From positions 245,896 to 309,895 of the forward strand of contig JAMWDI010000002.1 in the NCBI GenBank assembly GCA_023819375.1: a stretch of 64,000 nucleotides of DNA, in the 5' to 3' direction. The notes beneath the pieces were generated by a model, which saw only the letters and a list, made by a program, of their open reading frames with translations, had not been told where the DNA came from and did not search any database. Both the position numbers and the translations under genes were made by a program. Source of the stretch: Candidatus Omnitrophota bacterium (lineage in GTDB: Bacteria; Ratteibacteria; UBA8468; B48-G9; JAFGKM01). Of this stretch, positions 26,901 through 35,371 are shown piece by piece; within the stretch, counting starts at the first letter, position 1; each line of letters starts with the position of its first letter.

Positions 26901-29380
26901 CATCTTGGGTCAACAAGCGTAATTTTTACATTTTCTGATTCTGAACCAAAATTCACTTTAACCTCTCTTTGACTGTTATCTTCAACTTCATAAACAGAGA
27001 AATTATCTGAATTAACTCTATCAAAATTTAAACATTCTACAGATGGTAAATTTGTATATTCACTTACTGGATATTGTGGTCCTGGAATATAAAGTGCTGG
27101 ATCACCAAATAAATTGAATTGAACAAGAGTTCTAAAATGATATGGAGTCCAATTAGATTGGTTTTTGATCCAGAATTCTCTTTGTGCTTCTGTTATAATA
27201 TCCCTTATTTTTACAAGTCCTCCTTTTGTTCTATGATATTTTTTTATTATAAGTCTTGTAAGTTCATTTGTATACTCATGTGAAAAATTTAAAATCCCTT
27301 TCTCATCAACACTCCAGTTTAATTTAAAACCATTACCTCTTACAGGGCCAAAATATGCAATTGAACAAGCAGGAGAAAGTAAAGTAGCAATTCCAAATCC
27401 TAAAAATGGGTCAAATTGTCCACCATACCATAATCTTAAATCATATACACCAGTGTCAGGAGCATGAGAAATGAAAATGTTGTTTCTTGTCGTTGAAGAA
27501 TATGATAATAACTCTAAAGAATTTAAAAAACCATCTGGGAATGATAAACCCAAAGTAAATCCTTCCCCAGCATAATAAAAAATACCATTTTCATGACCTT
27601 GCTCATTTTTCAAAATTTTTACAACATCACTTTTTAAAAAACCATAATCCTGATTTGAAATTTTGTTTAAATTTTTATCAAGATTACTTTCAAAATATTT
27701 TTTAACACCAAGTCCAGAAACATATGATTTATTATCTCCTCCTTCTTCAACTTTATCAATTGAATTTATAACTTCAAGACAGGAAAGTTCATCCCAATAA
27801 AAAGTAGAAACATAACCACTATTTAATACCCCAGGAGATTTTTTCCATTTTGTTTCAACAAATATACTTTTACCTCCAGCAAAAGAAATATTTTTAAAAT
27901 AGGATTGGTCTGAATTTATATTTCCAACCCAATTTCCAATTTTATTTGCTATTTGCTGCATTAACGCAACTTTAGTATCAGGATCAACAATGTCAAAACG
28001 ATCATTTACTGCAATGCCTTCCATATTTGAACCTGGTTTTAAAATAATAGTTAAAATATTTGAAGCCCAAGAAGAAGATTCAATATCAAGAACCCTTCCA
28101 TTTGCACTTCCTGAACGCATAACGATTGCTTTCCCTGATAAATCTCCTGGATTTTCATTTAAACTTGCTGTTATTCTTCTATTTGCTGAATCAACACTTG
28201 CAACTATAAGATTTTGGTATAATATATCATATATCTCAGGAACAGGTATTCTTCCAACTGAAAAATATGGATTTAAACTTGTAAGTCCATTTTTACCACA
28301 ACAGGCATAAAAGTAATCTGTTGGAACCCAAGCATTATAAGTATCCTTATCTGTTCCTTCTTCTGAAAAAGCAAGATGGACATAATAACTTGGAGGAACA
28401 TCCATTGCATTTCCAAGAATTAAAATATATTGAAGATTTGGCCCATGAAAATATCCATCTCCATAATGCGGTGGAGTATCAGGATTATAATATCCAGGAG
28501 CATCTGCAAGGTCAAGTAAAAATGAAAGTATTTTTCTTGCGAGCACTTCATTATACCTTGGTCTTAACCGAGTTTCTCTATTTGGATAATCTGTTCCCGT
28601 CTTGCTTTTGTATCCCCCATCTGGACATAAAGAATCAGGAAAATCAGCCAAAGGTGGTTGATTCGCTTCTCCATATCTCAGAGCCATAATATATTCTGTC
28701 GTAACTACTCTTGTAGAAACAGGTGTTCCAATACCTGACTGATTTTCATGAATAAATTTTATAGTGTTTGCTATATCTATATATTTTTCAGGTGTTATTA
28801 TTAAACATACTTCAGGATAAACTTCTGCATAAAAACCTGGGGATTTAATAACAGGACTTTTTGTCAATTTTTGAATATTTTTACCATACCTTATTTCAAT
28901 TTCACCTTCTTTTAAAAATATTCCTTTTTCTTCCAGTGGATTGTATTGAAAAGGATAAATTAAAACAGATATTAGAGTTTTTCCTCTATTTTCTGCTGAA
29001 CCAGAGGCTAAAAAATTTCCAGGAACAAACTCATTAATAATTTTCGTCTCTTTAGTTCTTGCAAGATTTATTTTCCTTTCTATATTAAATGTTTTATAAT
29101 TTACAAGATTTACAGAATAAATTTCATATTCACCTTCAATTTCAAAAGTTATTGTTTTACAAGGAATTATAAACCCATTGAATTCTTTTAATTCACAATC
29201 ATCAATTATAACAGAATCAAAATCTCCTGTCTTACCGAGTTTAATTTCCGAAAAAGAAAAATTTATTTTTTTTGTAAAAGATGGTGAAACTGAAGAGTTT
29301 TGAATATACTGAGTTTTAATTTGGCCAAATAAAAATAGAGAATGAAAGATTAAAAATATTAAGAAATTTTTAAACCTCAT
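23906..29380 (-). CDS. Exported C25 (gingipain-fold) protein with degenerate active site, FN3-like repeats and CFI-box tail
   Basis: The 1824-residue product has a signal peptide (about 1-19), a pro-region, a peptidase-C25-like domain (about 200-770), a second alpha/beta domain (about 920-1180), one classical FN3 domain (about 1265-1360), three FN3-like 'PxxPxxxSP...TPTL...WxWRVRYxD...WSxWSxE' modules (to about 1690), then GGGGCFIASVCFGEDSW and a hydrophobic C-terminal region. In C25 proteases the dyad lies in GHG and in an AC(D/V) motif about 33 residues later; here those positions read AGEGF (Glu606) and SHAPDTG (Pro641), 35 residues apart, so activity appears lost. It probably is exported and sorted by the shared tail. 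It overlaps the M6 gene by 11 bases upstream and gspC follows by four. Confidence 0.75.
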   Translation of the reverse strand: MRFKNFLIFLIFHSLFLFGQIKTQYIQNSSVSPSFTKKINFSFSEIKLGKTGDFDSVIIDDCELKEFNGFIIPCKTITFEIEGEYEIYSVNLVNYKTFNIERKINLARTKETKIINEFVPGNFLASGSAENRGKTLISVLIYPFQYNPLEEKGIFLKEGEIEIRYGKNIQKLTKSPVIKSPGFYAEVYPEVCLIITPEKYIDIANTIKFIHENQSGIGTPVSTRVVTTEYIMALRYGEANQPPLADFPDSLCPDGGYKSKTGTDYPNRETRLRPRYNEVLARKILSFLLDLADAPGYYNPDTPPHYGDGYFHGPNLQYILILGNAMDVPPSYYVHLAFSEEGTDKDTYNAWVPTDYFYACCGKNGLTSLNPYFSVGRIPVPEIYDILYQNLIVASVDSANRRITASLNENPGDLSGKAIVMRSGSANGRVLDIESSSWASNILTIILKPGSNMEGIAVNDRFDIVDPDTKVALMQQIANKIGNWVGNINSDQSYFKNISFAGGKSIFVETKWKKSPGVLNSGYVSTFYWDELSCLEVINSIDKVEEGGDNKSYVSGLGVKKYFESNLDKNLNKISNQDYGFLKSDVVKILKNEQGHENGIFYYAGEGFTLGLSFPDGFLNSLELLSYSSTTRNNIFISHAPDTGVYDLRLWYGGQFDPFLGFGIATLLSPACSIAYFGPVRGNGFKLNWSVDEKGILNFSHEYTNELTRLIIKKYHRTKGGLVKIRDIITEAQREFWIKNQSNWTPYHFRTLVQFNLFGDPALYIPGPQYPVSEYTNLPSVECLNFDRVNSDNFSVYEVEDNSQREVKVNFGSESENVKITLVDPRWFTADECYIKTSTGTQSFWFDDKDEGKDDTTNGPGLYFAKIEQKEMGVDYYTKEIRIYFEIVNKFIPEGDILLIDDDQPRRYTTYPNDPWYQSEVYSGFPHYPDVESYYEEALQGLGINRVDMGGTGKKYKVWHVENKDGSNASGQGRHGEVTYEILSNYIGEGKLVIWFTGNDWLTTIKQKEQEAITQFLNNGGRLFITGQDIGYNLSTASPAFYRNILKSTLVQDNIRLFDIDGINIDDLSGELKDINITSGDGAYNQHWPSEIDPQVGASTILLYDPAGAGGGSRMSSGTAGIRYYDQNTGGALVYFAFGFEAINNFEGQSNGRKAVLEKVINYLSNPTPSGLFKAVAGDQKIYLYWLWPNQRDTNILILYKEQTGYPTGIPQNGQTYTKGQQIGDGIVEFVGSFPTTSYEHTGLVNDRTYYYAAYVYDTATKTYKLLGYANATPRAGSEPGEIPKPTNLTATPRYIENINMWVVDLSWQDNSEDEYEEDGFAIERKIDDGDFQEIKRVGRDTTSYTDDNDGSGLEENRTYTYRVRAYKGMQYSKYSNEATTMTVRPGKPIPVSPKNQINVPLTPQLVAQYEHPLGLPLVGSAWQIRKQDGTIVYNVESGAQTTHQVPPGILQFNTDYWWRVRFRDANWWSDWSDEAYFKTRGNSPPNKPSCISPKNVTGISITPTLRSSTFTDPDGDNIKYAKWYIREDNNGSPGNIKWQGQNSPNPNSPSITVPPNILQYETKYWWSVQYSDIFDAWSEEADYVWFITETPPPPQPPYKPQNISVDGKTYNGAENISLTPTLKASPFSDPNPNDIFSDSHWQIAVVNDKNQDGSYREVYWEKYGGATNTIKVDNPPLQPNTKYYWHVRYKDSTGLWSEWSDEWYFITGSGTEGGEVGGGGGCFIASVCFGEDSWQVKVLREFRDRILIKSYPGKKFVSFYYRNSPKIADFIKGKKFIFYAVRISLYPLIFLVILILYGILPYLIFISGILLLLKSLLKNTLRK
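24168..24223. repeat. 56-base near-identical repeat encoding the CFI-box core, copy 1
   Basis: This stretch encodes the GGGCFIASVCFGEDSWQVK core in the C25-like gene. It is nearly identical at the nucleotide level, third codon positions included, to 29632-29687 and 32283-32338, while flanking sequence is much more diverged. Confidence 0.85.
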
Positions 29381-32030
29381 ATTTTTTTCTCCTTTTTAGT
29401 TCATTATAAAAAATTATACAAACAAAAACTAAAAAAATAAAGAGATAGGGTTCCAAAATTAAAAAAACAAAAATTATTATTGGATAAAGAAAAACTTTCA
29501 CCAGAATTTTTAAAAAATTATTTATTTTTAAAGTTTCAGCAATTTTGGGACTGATTTTATAATAAAGGCTTACAATATTCTTTCCCAAAATTGACTTAAC
29601 CAATATTTTATCTCTAAAGTTTCTCAATATTTTCACCTGCCAACTATCCTCTCCAAAACAAACACTTGCAATAAAGCATCCTCCTCCACTTGTAGGTATT
29701 GTTTGTGTTCCATCTTTTGTTATAAAATATGTTTCTTCACTCCAAGAAGACCAATTACCTGTTGAATCTTGATATTTCACATGCCAGTAATATTTTGTAT
29801 TTGGTTTCAGTTGTCTATCAACTTTAATATAATTTACAGGTCCTGCTTCTTTTTCCCAGTAAGGATTGATATATGTCCCATCATTAAGTTTTTCATTATT
29901 ATTTGCTTCTCTTATCTGCCAGTATGATTTTTTAAATGTATCTCCTTTATTCTGGTCTAAAAATGCTGTTGCCTTAAGAGTTGGATTAAGTTCAACTCCA
30001 TTAATTTCCACTGGATAGATATTTACTGGTGTTTCTGGTGGAATTGGTGGTCTCGGTATAGTTGTAAAACTTGTTTTGTTTGACCACAAAGACCAGTTTC
30101 CATAAATATCTGAATATCTTACACACCAGGAATATGTAGTTTCATAATCAAGAATACCTTCTCCAACAGCAAGATATGTTAATTTATTTCTTGTGTTATA
30201 TATTTCTTTTGTCCCTTCATATATTGCCCATTCTGCTTGATAGAAAGAATCACCATCATAATCCCGAAATTCTGACGCTGTCAGGGTTGGAGTTAATGAA
30301 ATATTTGTTGCTCCATTTGAAGGTGAAAGATTTTTTGGTTTTTCAGGTGAAACATTTATACCAGTTGTAAAACAGGTTTCATCACTCCACTCAGACCAGT
30401 TTTCTTCAACATCTTTATATTTAACATGCCAATAATATGTTTTTCCCAATTCTAAACAATTTTCTGGAATTTTAATTGAAGTAACAGGTCCAATTTCTCC
30501 ACTATCATAAACAGGATTATTGTAATTTCCATTCTCAACTCTAATTTGCCAATGTGAACCACCAAAAGAAATATTTAAAGGATGAGAATAAGAAGAACTT
30601 TCTAAAAAAACTTTATTTTGTGGAACATTTTTTGCACCATTTAAAGGAAAAAGATTAACTGGTTTATCAGGGGAGAATGAAACAGTTATATCCGCAGTCA
30701 TTAATGTTCCTGAATCACTGATATTTTCTACTCTAACATAAGAATCAGAACCATCATAAGCAAGTGAATTCGGAATTGAAGAATTAGTAAAATTTCTATT
30801 ATTTGATGAACCTGGCCAAGGATCTCCATCATCTCCAGAATTTACATTGCGTTCCAAATCAAATTTCCCATCTGCCTGTTCCACAGCAACTTTATAATGA
30901 GTCTGGTCATTATTGTTTGGCATATTTTCATCTATATGATAAATAAGAAGACCACTACCTGGTAAATAACTATCAAATCCAATTTTCTGTCTATTTTCTA
31001 CAAGAAAATATTCCTTATCTACTTCCCCTCTTTTCCACAATTTATAAATCACTGGATTTGTTTCTACATCTGGAAATTGAACATTCTTCTGATTTGATGT
31101 TGGAACAACTGGATTTACCCATCCAAGTGTTATTTTTGACCACCCATCAAGATGTCCCGGAGTATTTCCTCTATTTAACCAGCAACCAGCAGCCATTAAA
31201 CTCCAGTAACCAACACCTTGTGAATCATTGTCATAATCATATAGGTCAGGCAAACCAAAAAAATGAGAAATTTCATGACAAAAAACACCTATTGCACTTC
31301 TTCCTGTTCCTGAAATATTAGACAATTCTGGTTCTATAGTATAATCATAAATTTTAACACCATCAACCGTCATAACACTTCTCAAATTCCATTTATGGGA
31401 CCATATATCATTTGGATTTCCAGTTTCTTCTGCTCCCAATCCTGCATGGACAACAAAAAGTGCATCTATCCAACCATCTCCATCAGCATCATAATCAGCA
31501 AAATTAACTCCTGCCTGGTCTGCAAGATTTATAACATCTTCCACTAATTTTTGAGTATTTTTCGGATATGTTCCTAATCCATATTTGCCATCTACATAAT
31601 AAGCATAAGTTTGTGGTGCCTGATACCAGCCATTTCTCGGAGAAGGATTTGTACTACTTCCTCTAACATCTCCTTGTAAATCAAATTGACCATAAGAGTT
31701 TTCAGCAAAATAATCCCTCATACTTCCAGTTCCTTGAGTGAAAAGTAAATTTTGAAAATATGATTGAAGAGTTGTTGCTTGTTTATCTGTAAAATCAACA
31801 AGAAGAACAAGTGCTTTTCTTGTACCGATAAGAGGTGCTTTTAAAGGGCCTGGTTGGTCAACACCTGCTTCCCTTGCAGTTTGAAATACATATGAAAAAA
31901 TTTGTAAAGAAATACCTTCTTTTTCAAACTTCTTTATAAGTTCTGGAGATGGTGGGACAGGATAGATATTATTACCAATAAAATTAAATGAGATTAAAAT
32001 GAAAAACAAATAGAAAATTTTGCTTTTCAT
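29370..32030 (-). CDS. Secreted M6-family metalloprotease with FN3-like repeats and CFI-box tail
   Basis: The 886-residue protein has a signal peptide (about 1-20), a pro-region, and an M6 (immune inhibitor A-like) catalytic domain (about 60-430). The zinc motif HEISHFFGLPD is complete: His252, Glu253 (catalytic), His256 and Asp262. Additional family blocks are LVLLVDFTDKQ and GVGYWSLMAAG. Three FN3-like modules follow (about 450-790), then SGGGCFIASVCFGEDSW and a hydrophobic C-terminal segment with a basic end (GELKRRKKYEV type). It is expected to cleave protein outside the cell or at its surface. The modules and tail are close relatives of those in the C25-like neighbour. Its ATG overlaps the stop of the upstream gene. 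Confidence 0.88.
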   Translation of the reverse strand: MKSKIFYLFFILISFNFIGNNIYPVPPSPELIKKFEKEGISLQIFSYVFQTAREAGVDQPGPLKAPLIGTRKALVLLVDFTDKQATTLQSYFQNLLFTQGTGSMRDYFAENSYGQFDLQGDVRGSSTNPSPRNGWYQAPQTYAYYVDGKYGLGTYPKNTQKLVEDVINLADQAGVNFADYDADGDGWIDALFVVHAGLGAEETGNPNDIWSHKWNLRSVMTVDGVKIYDYTIEPELSNISGTGRSAIGVFCHEISHFFGLPDLYDYDNDSQGVGYWSLMAAGCWLNRGNTPGHLDGWSKITLGWVNPVVPTSNQKNVQFPDVETNPVIYKLWKRGEVDKEYFLVENRQKIGFDSYLPGSGLLIYHIDENMPNNNDQTHYKVAVEQADGKFDLERNVNSGDDGDPWPGSSNNRNFTNSSIPNSLAYDGSDSYVRVENISDSGTLMTADITVSFSPDKPVNLFPLNGAKNVPQNKVFLESSSYSHPLNISFGGSHWQIRVENGNYNNPVYDSGEIGPVTSIKIPENCLELGKTYYWHVKYKDVEENWSEWSDETCFTTGINVSPEKPKNLSPSNGATNISLTPTLTASEFRDYDGDSFYQAEWAIYEGTKEIYNTRNKLTYLAVGEGILDYETTYSWCVRYSDIYGNWSLWSNKTSFTTIPRPPIPPETPVNIYPVEINGVELNPTLKATAFLDQNKGDTFKKSYWQIREANNNEKLNDGTYINPYWEKEAGPVNYIKVDRQLKPNTKYYWHVKYQDSTGNWSSWSEETYFITKDGTQTIPTSGGGCFIASVCFGEDSWQVKILRNFRDKILVKSILGKNIVSLYYKISPKIAETLKINNFLKILVKVFLYPIIIFVFLILEPYLFIFLVFVCIIFYNELKRRKKYEV
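29632..29687. repeat. 56-base near-identical repeat encoding the CFI-box core, copy 2
   Basis: Same element as 24168-24223; differs by one base that I could find (a T in place of C within the Ala/Ser codon region). It lies at the C-terminal end of the M6 metalloprotease gene. Confidence 0.85.
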
Positions 32031-34945
32031 TTCATTCTTCCTTTTATTTTCTTTCTAAACATAAAACCTATTCCTGGAATTACAAAAACCAAAATGAAAG
32101 GATGAATAAGAATCCATGCCAAAACAACAATAGAATAAAGTACAAATTTCACAATTTCTTTTAAAATTATTTTTTCTTTCAAGTAATTAGCCAGGATTGG
32201 ACTATTTCTATAATAAAATTCAACAAACTTTCTCCCAATATAGTTTCTCATCAATATTTTATCTCTGAACTTTCTTAATATTTTCACCTGCCAACTATCC
32301 TCTCCAAAACAAACACTCGCAATAAAGCATCCTCCTCCTGCAGCAGAAATTATTTCACTTTCAAATGATATACCCATAGGATCAGAATTTACATTACTTA
32401 CATTATTATAAGCAACAACTCTATAGTAATAAGTATAAGTTCGTCCAACATAAGGATGTGGAGGATCATCAAGATACCAGAAATACCATTCGTTGTTTAC
32501 ATTGTCATAACTATATCCCCAATTACTTCCTCCATTTTTCCAATCTTCAACAGTCTTTCTAACAATTTCTGCATTACTCCAAGAAGAAGAATTGTCACTT
32601 CTTTCAATTTTGAAACCAATCAATCTTTCATCATCTATTAATTGATAAGTCCATTCTAATAAAATTCCTTTGTAAAAACCTTCTGCTGTTCTTACCACTG
32701 ATATATTTTTTATAACCGGTGGAATATTTGGAAGTTGTTGATCTTCTGGTTTTTCACCCTTTCTTTCAAATCTTAAAATATATGTCTTATATAAGGAACT
32801 GGCAATTATATCTATCGTTCCATTATTATCTATATCTGAAACAATTACTTTATAGATAGTATCATTTAAATTATAAGAAGCAATAGAAGTAAAATCTTCA
32901 TCGTAAATTTGAATGGTACTTCCTTTTGAAGCAATAATTTGTTTCTTTCCATTACCCAAAATATCAACGCACGTCCAAATTTTTCCCTTCTGGTTACCTT
33001 GAGTTACTTCGCCAGATTCTAAATTTATAATATAAATGTTCTCTGAACCGTCAGAAATAATAAGTTCCTTTGAACCATCTCCATTAATATCACCTGTTGA
33101 AACTTGAAAATCGCTGGTAAATATATTTGTAGTAAATTGTGTTGTTCCGCCATCTGTTCTGTAAATAATTAATCTATTGGATGGATATTCTGATAAAATT
33201 CCTATTATTTCTGGGAAGGAAAAAATTTCTGTATTTGCTTGAGAAACTATTACTCTCAATAAACCTCCGCCTAAAGTAAGTGGGAAAGGTGAAATATTAT
33301 CTCCTGTAAGTAAGTCAATAGCATAAAGTTTTACAGATGTATTATTTCTACCACCAAAGACAATCATTATTTTGCCACTATCAGTATATCTTATTGTTAC
33401 TTCTTCTGGTTCTATTATTTGATCTATATCTCTCTCCCATATTATATTTCCGGTTTTGCAATCATAAAATATCAATTTGTTATAATCAGATCCATTACTT
33501 CCTGCAAGAAGAACTTTTCCATTCACAACATATCTTACAAACCATTTAGTACCTTCTGGTGCGCCTGAAATATTTATTGAATTAATAACACTATATGCAA
33601 GACCTGTTTTTCCTAAAATTCTTGCTGAATTTGTTTGGCCGGTCCCATTTAAAATAATTTCAAAGCCATTAATATCTTCATCAAATTCATCAATACTTCC
33701 AAGAGAAAGACCAGTTGAAATATTAAATTTTATTTTATATGATTTAGATATGGAATCATAGGAATATCCGTATAAATTATTTTGTGTTTTTATCAATAAA
33801 TCCAGTTTCCCATCATTATCAACATCACCAGTTAAAATTTCTCCACCATATCCAAATTGCCAGTCAAGAAAGAGATTGTAAGGTGTTTTAAGTTCTGTCG
33901 TTGTAAAAAAGTAATATTCATTAGAGTTGCCTAAATCATATTTCTTAAATCTACAACCATTAGAAAGAACAAAATTCTGATTTTGAATTTCTATTGTTCT
34001 TCCAGAATAAAGTCCATCATATTCTCTTGAAGTAGGTGATATCCCTTGAATAACTGGTGAAATAAAGTAATCTCCTACATAAGTCATATCGGTATCTTCA
34101 AAATAATAACCAGAAACACTAAAAGAATATTTTCCAGTTGAATCAGTATATGTTAAACCAAAAGCATCTCCAGAAAGAATAACAGGAGCAGATATTAATG
34201 GATTCCCTGTAAAATCTCTTACAAAACCTGAAATTTCCACATTTATTTCTTCAATCAGTAAAAGAACTTCAACTGGTCCATTCGCATTATTATCCTTGTC
34301 TCTTGCTTTATCCTGTATTAAAACTCTTATCCATAGATAGGGATAATTCTTTATTTCATTAATAAGATCTTCTGTCAAAGTAAATCCACCCCCAAACGAA
34401 CCACTTCCAGATTCTCCGATTACTGAGGGAGGATCTATATATCTTATACTATTGGCACCATTTGAAAAATCATTATCTGTATCACCTAACAACTCTGCAA
34501 ATAGCACTTCAACTCCAGAAAGATCACTCCATGTTCCTGAATAATTAATTGTCTCTCCTTCTTTAATTTTTCCACAAACTTTCAAATTAACTTCTGGCGG
34601 AGTATTATCTATTGTGAATTTTCCCGAATAAGAATAAACAGAAGGCGACGATCTTTCTATTTTAATTTCCCAATTAGAACTATCTTCAAGACCAAGATTA
34701 TTAGAATCACAAAGATATTCTCTGACGTCAGAGGGAAGGTTAGCAGCCAGTGTAATTGTAGTATTCCAATCGTCTTTTGAAGCATAAATTGAATAAGAAT
34801 CTCCCGGATTGTCTGGATCTGTCCACTTAATATAAAATTGCCCTCTTTTTAAATCTCCAGCTATAGGTTCTAAAATAGTAATTTCTCCAAAAGTTATAAA
34901 TAAATGCGAGATACAAAAAAATAATACAATTTTAAATATTCTCAT
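32027..34945 (-). CDS. Exported propeller/FN3 protein with CFI-box tail
   Basis: The 972-residue protein begins with a signal peptide (about 1-21), followed by Ig-like segments (about 22-220), a carboxypeptidase-regulatory-like beta domain (about 230-320, VEISGFVRDFTGNPLISAPV), then FG-GAP/VCBS-type propeller repeats with Ca-binding-like DVDNDGKLDL, DINGDGSKEL and DIDNNGTIDI, a FN3 domain (about 755-880) and AAGGGCFIASVCFGEDSW with a hydrophobic end. No catalytic domain is seen; it may bind carbohydrate or protein at the cell surface. It is the first gene of the cassette, with a clear GGAGG before the ATG; both adjacent genes of the cassette overlap each other. Confidence 0.8.
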   Translation of the reverse strand: MRIFKIVLFFCISHLFITFGEITILEPIAGDLKRGQFYIKWTDPDNPGDSYSIYASKDDWNTTITLAANLPSDVREYLCDSNNLGLEDSSNWEIKIERSSPSVYSYSGKFTIDNTPPEVNLKVCGKIKEGETINYSGTWSDLSGVEVLFAELLGDTDNDFSNGANSIRYIDPPSVIGESGSGSFGGGFTLTEDLINEIKNYPYLWIRVLIQDKARDKDNNANGPVEVLLLIEEINVEISGFVRDFTGNPLISAPVILSGDAFGLTYTDSTGKYSFSVSGYYFEDTDMTYVGDYFISPVIQGISPTSREYDGLYSGRTIEIQNQNFVLSNGCRFKKYDLGNSNEYYFFTTTELKTPYNLFLDWQFGYGGEILTGDVDNDGKLDLLIKTQNNLYGYSYDSISKSYKIKFNISTGLSLGSIDEFDEDINGFEIILNGTGQTNSARILGKTGLAYSVINSINISGAPEGTKWFVRYVVNGKVLLAGSNGSDYNKLIFYDCKTGNIIWERDIDQIIEPEEVTIRYTDSGKIMIVFGGRNNTSVKLYAIDLLTGDNISPFPLTLGGGLLRVIVSQANTEIFSFPEIIGILSEYPSNRLIIYRTDGGTTQFTTNIFTSDFQVSTGDINGDGSKELIISDGSENIYIINLESGEVTQGNQKGKIWTCVDILGNGKKQIIASKGSTIQIYDEDFTSIASYNLNDTIYKVIVSDIDNNGTIDIIASSLYKTYILRFERKGEKPEDQQLPNIPPVIKNISVVRTAEGFYKGILLEWTYQLIDDERLIGFKIERSDNSSSWSNAEIVRKTVEDWKNGGSNWGYSYDNVNNEWYFWYLDDPPHPYVGRTYTYYYRVVAYNNVSNVNSDPMGISFESEIISAAGGGCFIASVCFGEDSWQVKILRKFRDKILMRNYIGRKFVEFYYRNSPILANYLKEKIILKEIVKFVLYSIVVLAWILIHPFILVFVIPGIGFMFRKKIKGRMK
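32283..32338. repeat. 56-base near-identical repeat encoding the CFI-box core, copy 3
   Basis: Same element as 24168-24223 and identical to it over the 56 bases as far as I can compare by eye. It lies at the C-terminal end of the propeller/FN3 gene. Confidence 0.85.
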
Positions 34946-34959
34946 TTTACCTCCTATTT

Positions 34960-35295
34960 TTAAATTTTTGAATATTTTTCAGCATAGTTCCCTATAATAG
35001 GAAGTTTAAACTTTTCACCTTGAAATGATTTCACAAGCAAAATTATCCAGATTACAAAACAAGCAATATTTATTAATGAAGAAATCAAAAAAGAAATTAT
35101 TTTCCCGAGAAAAGGAATAAAAATTAAAATATAAATAAAAATCCTCAAAATCGTCCATATTCCACTGAAGATTATACTCTGTATGGCATTAAATCTTATA
35201 AATTCACTTTTCTTTTCTATTAAAAAAATTATCAAACCAGAAATCCATCCAAAAAAATATGCCAAAAAACTTAATAATTTTTCTCTCTCTTCCAT
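34960..35295 (-). CDS. Small DUF4870/Tic20-like membrane protein
   Basis: The 111-residue protein has three hydrophobic helices (about 7-28, 42-62, 66-92), the first with FLAYFFGWISGLIIFLIE followed by FIRFNAIQSI, the pattern of DUF4870 membrane proteins. Function is unknown. A strong promoter lies upstream (35322-35349), so it is separate from the MATE gene. It ends 15 bases before the propeller gene and could be read together with that operon; a role in it is not established. Confidence 0.75.
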   Translation of the reverse strand: MEEREKLLSFLAYFFGWISGLIIFLIEKKSEFIRFNAIQSIIFSGIWTILRIFIYILIFIPFLGKIISFLISSLINIACFVIWIILLVKSFQGEKFKLPIIGNYAEKYSKI

Positions 35296-35321
35296 TATCT
35301 TTTATCTTTTTCTAACAAATT

Positions 35322-35349
35322 ATTTTATCACTCTATTTGTTTCTGTCAA
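35322..35349 (-). promoter_or_regulatory. Strong sigma70-type promoter for the DUF4870 gene and possibly the tagged-protein operon
   Basis: Read on the minus strand, TTGACA (35349-35344) and TAAAAT (35327-35322) are 16 bases apart, with TG placed as an extended -10. The DUF4870 gene starts at 35295; the propeller, M6, C25-like and gspC genes follow it on the same strand with small gaps, and no stronger promoter was found between. Confidence 0.6.
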
Positions 35350-35371
35350 TTTTTTATCAAAATTTAGAAAA

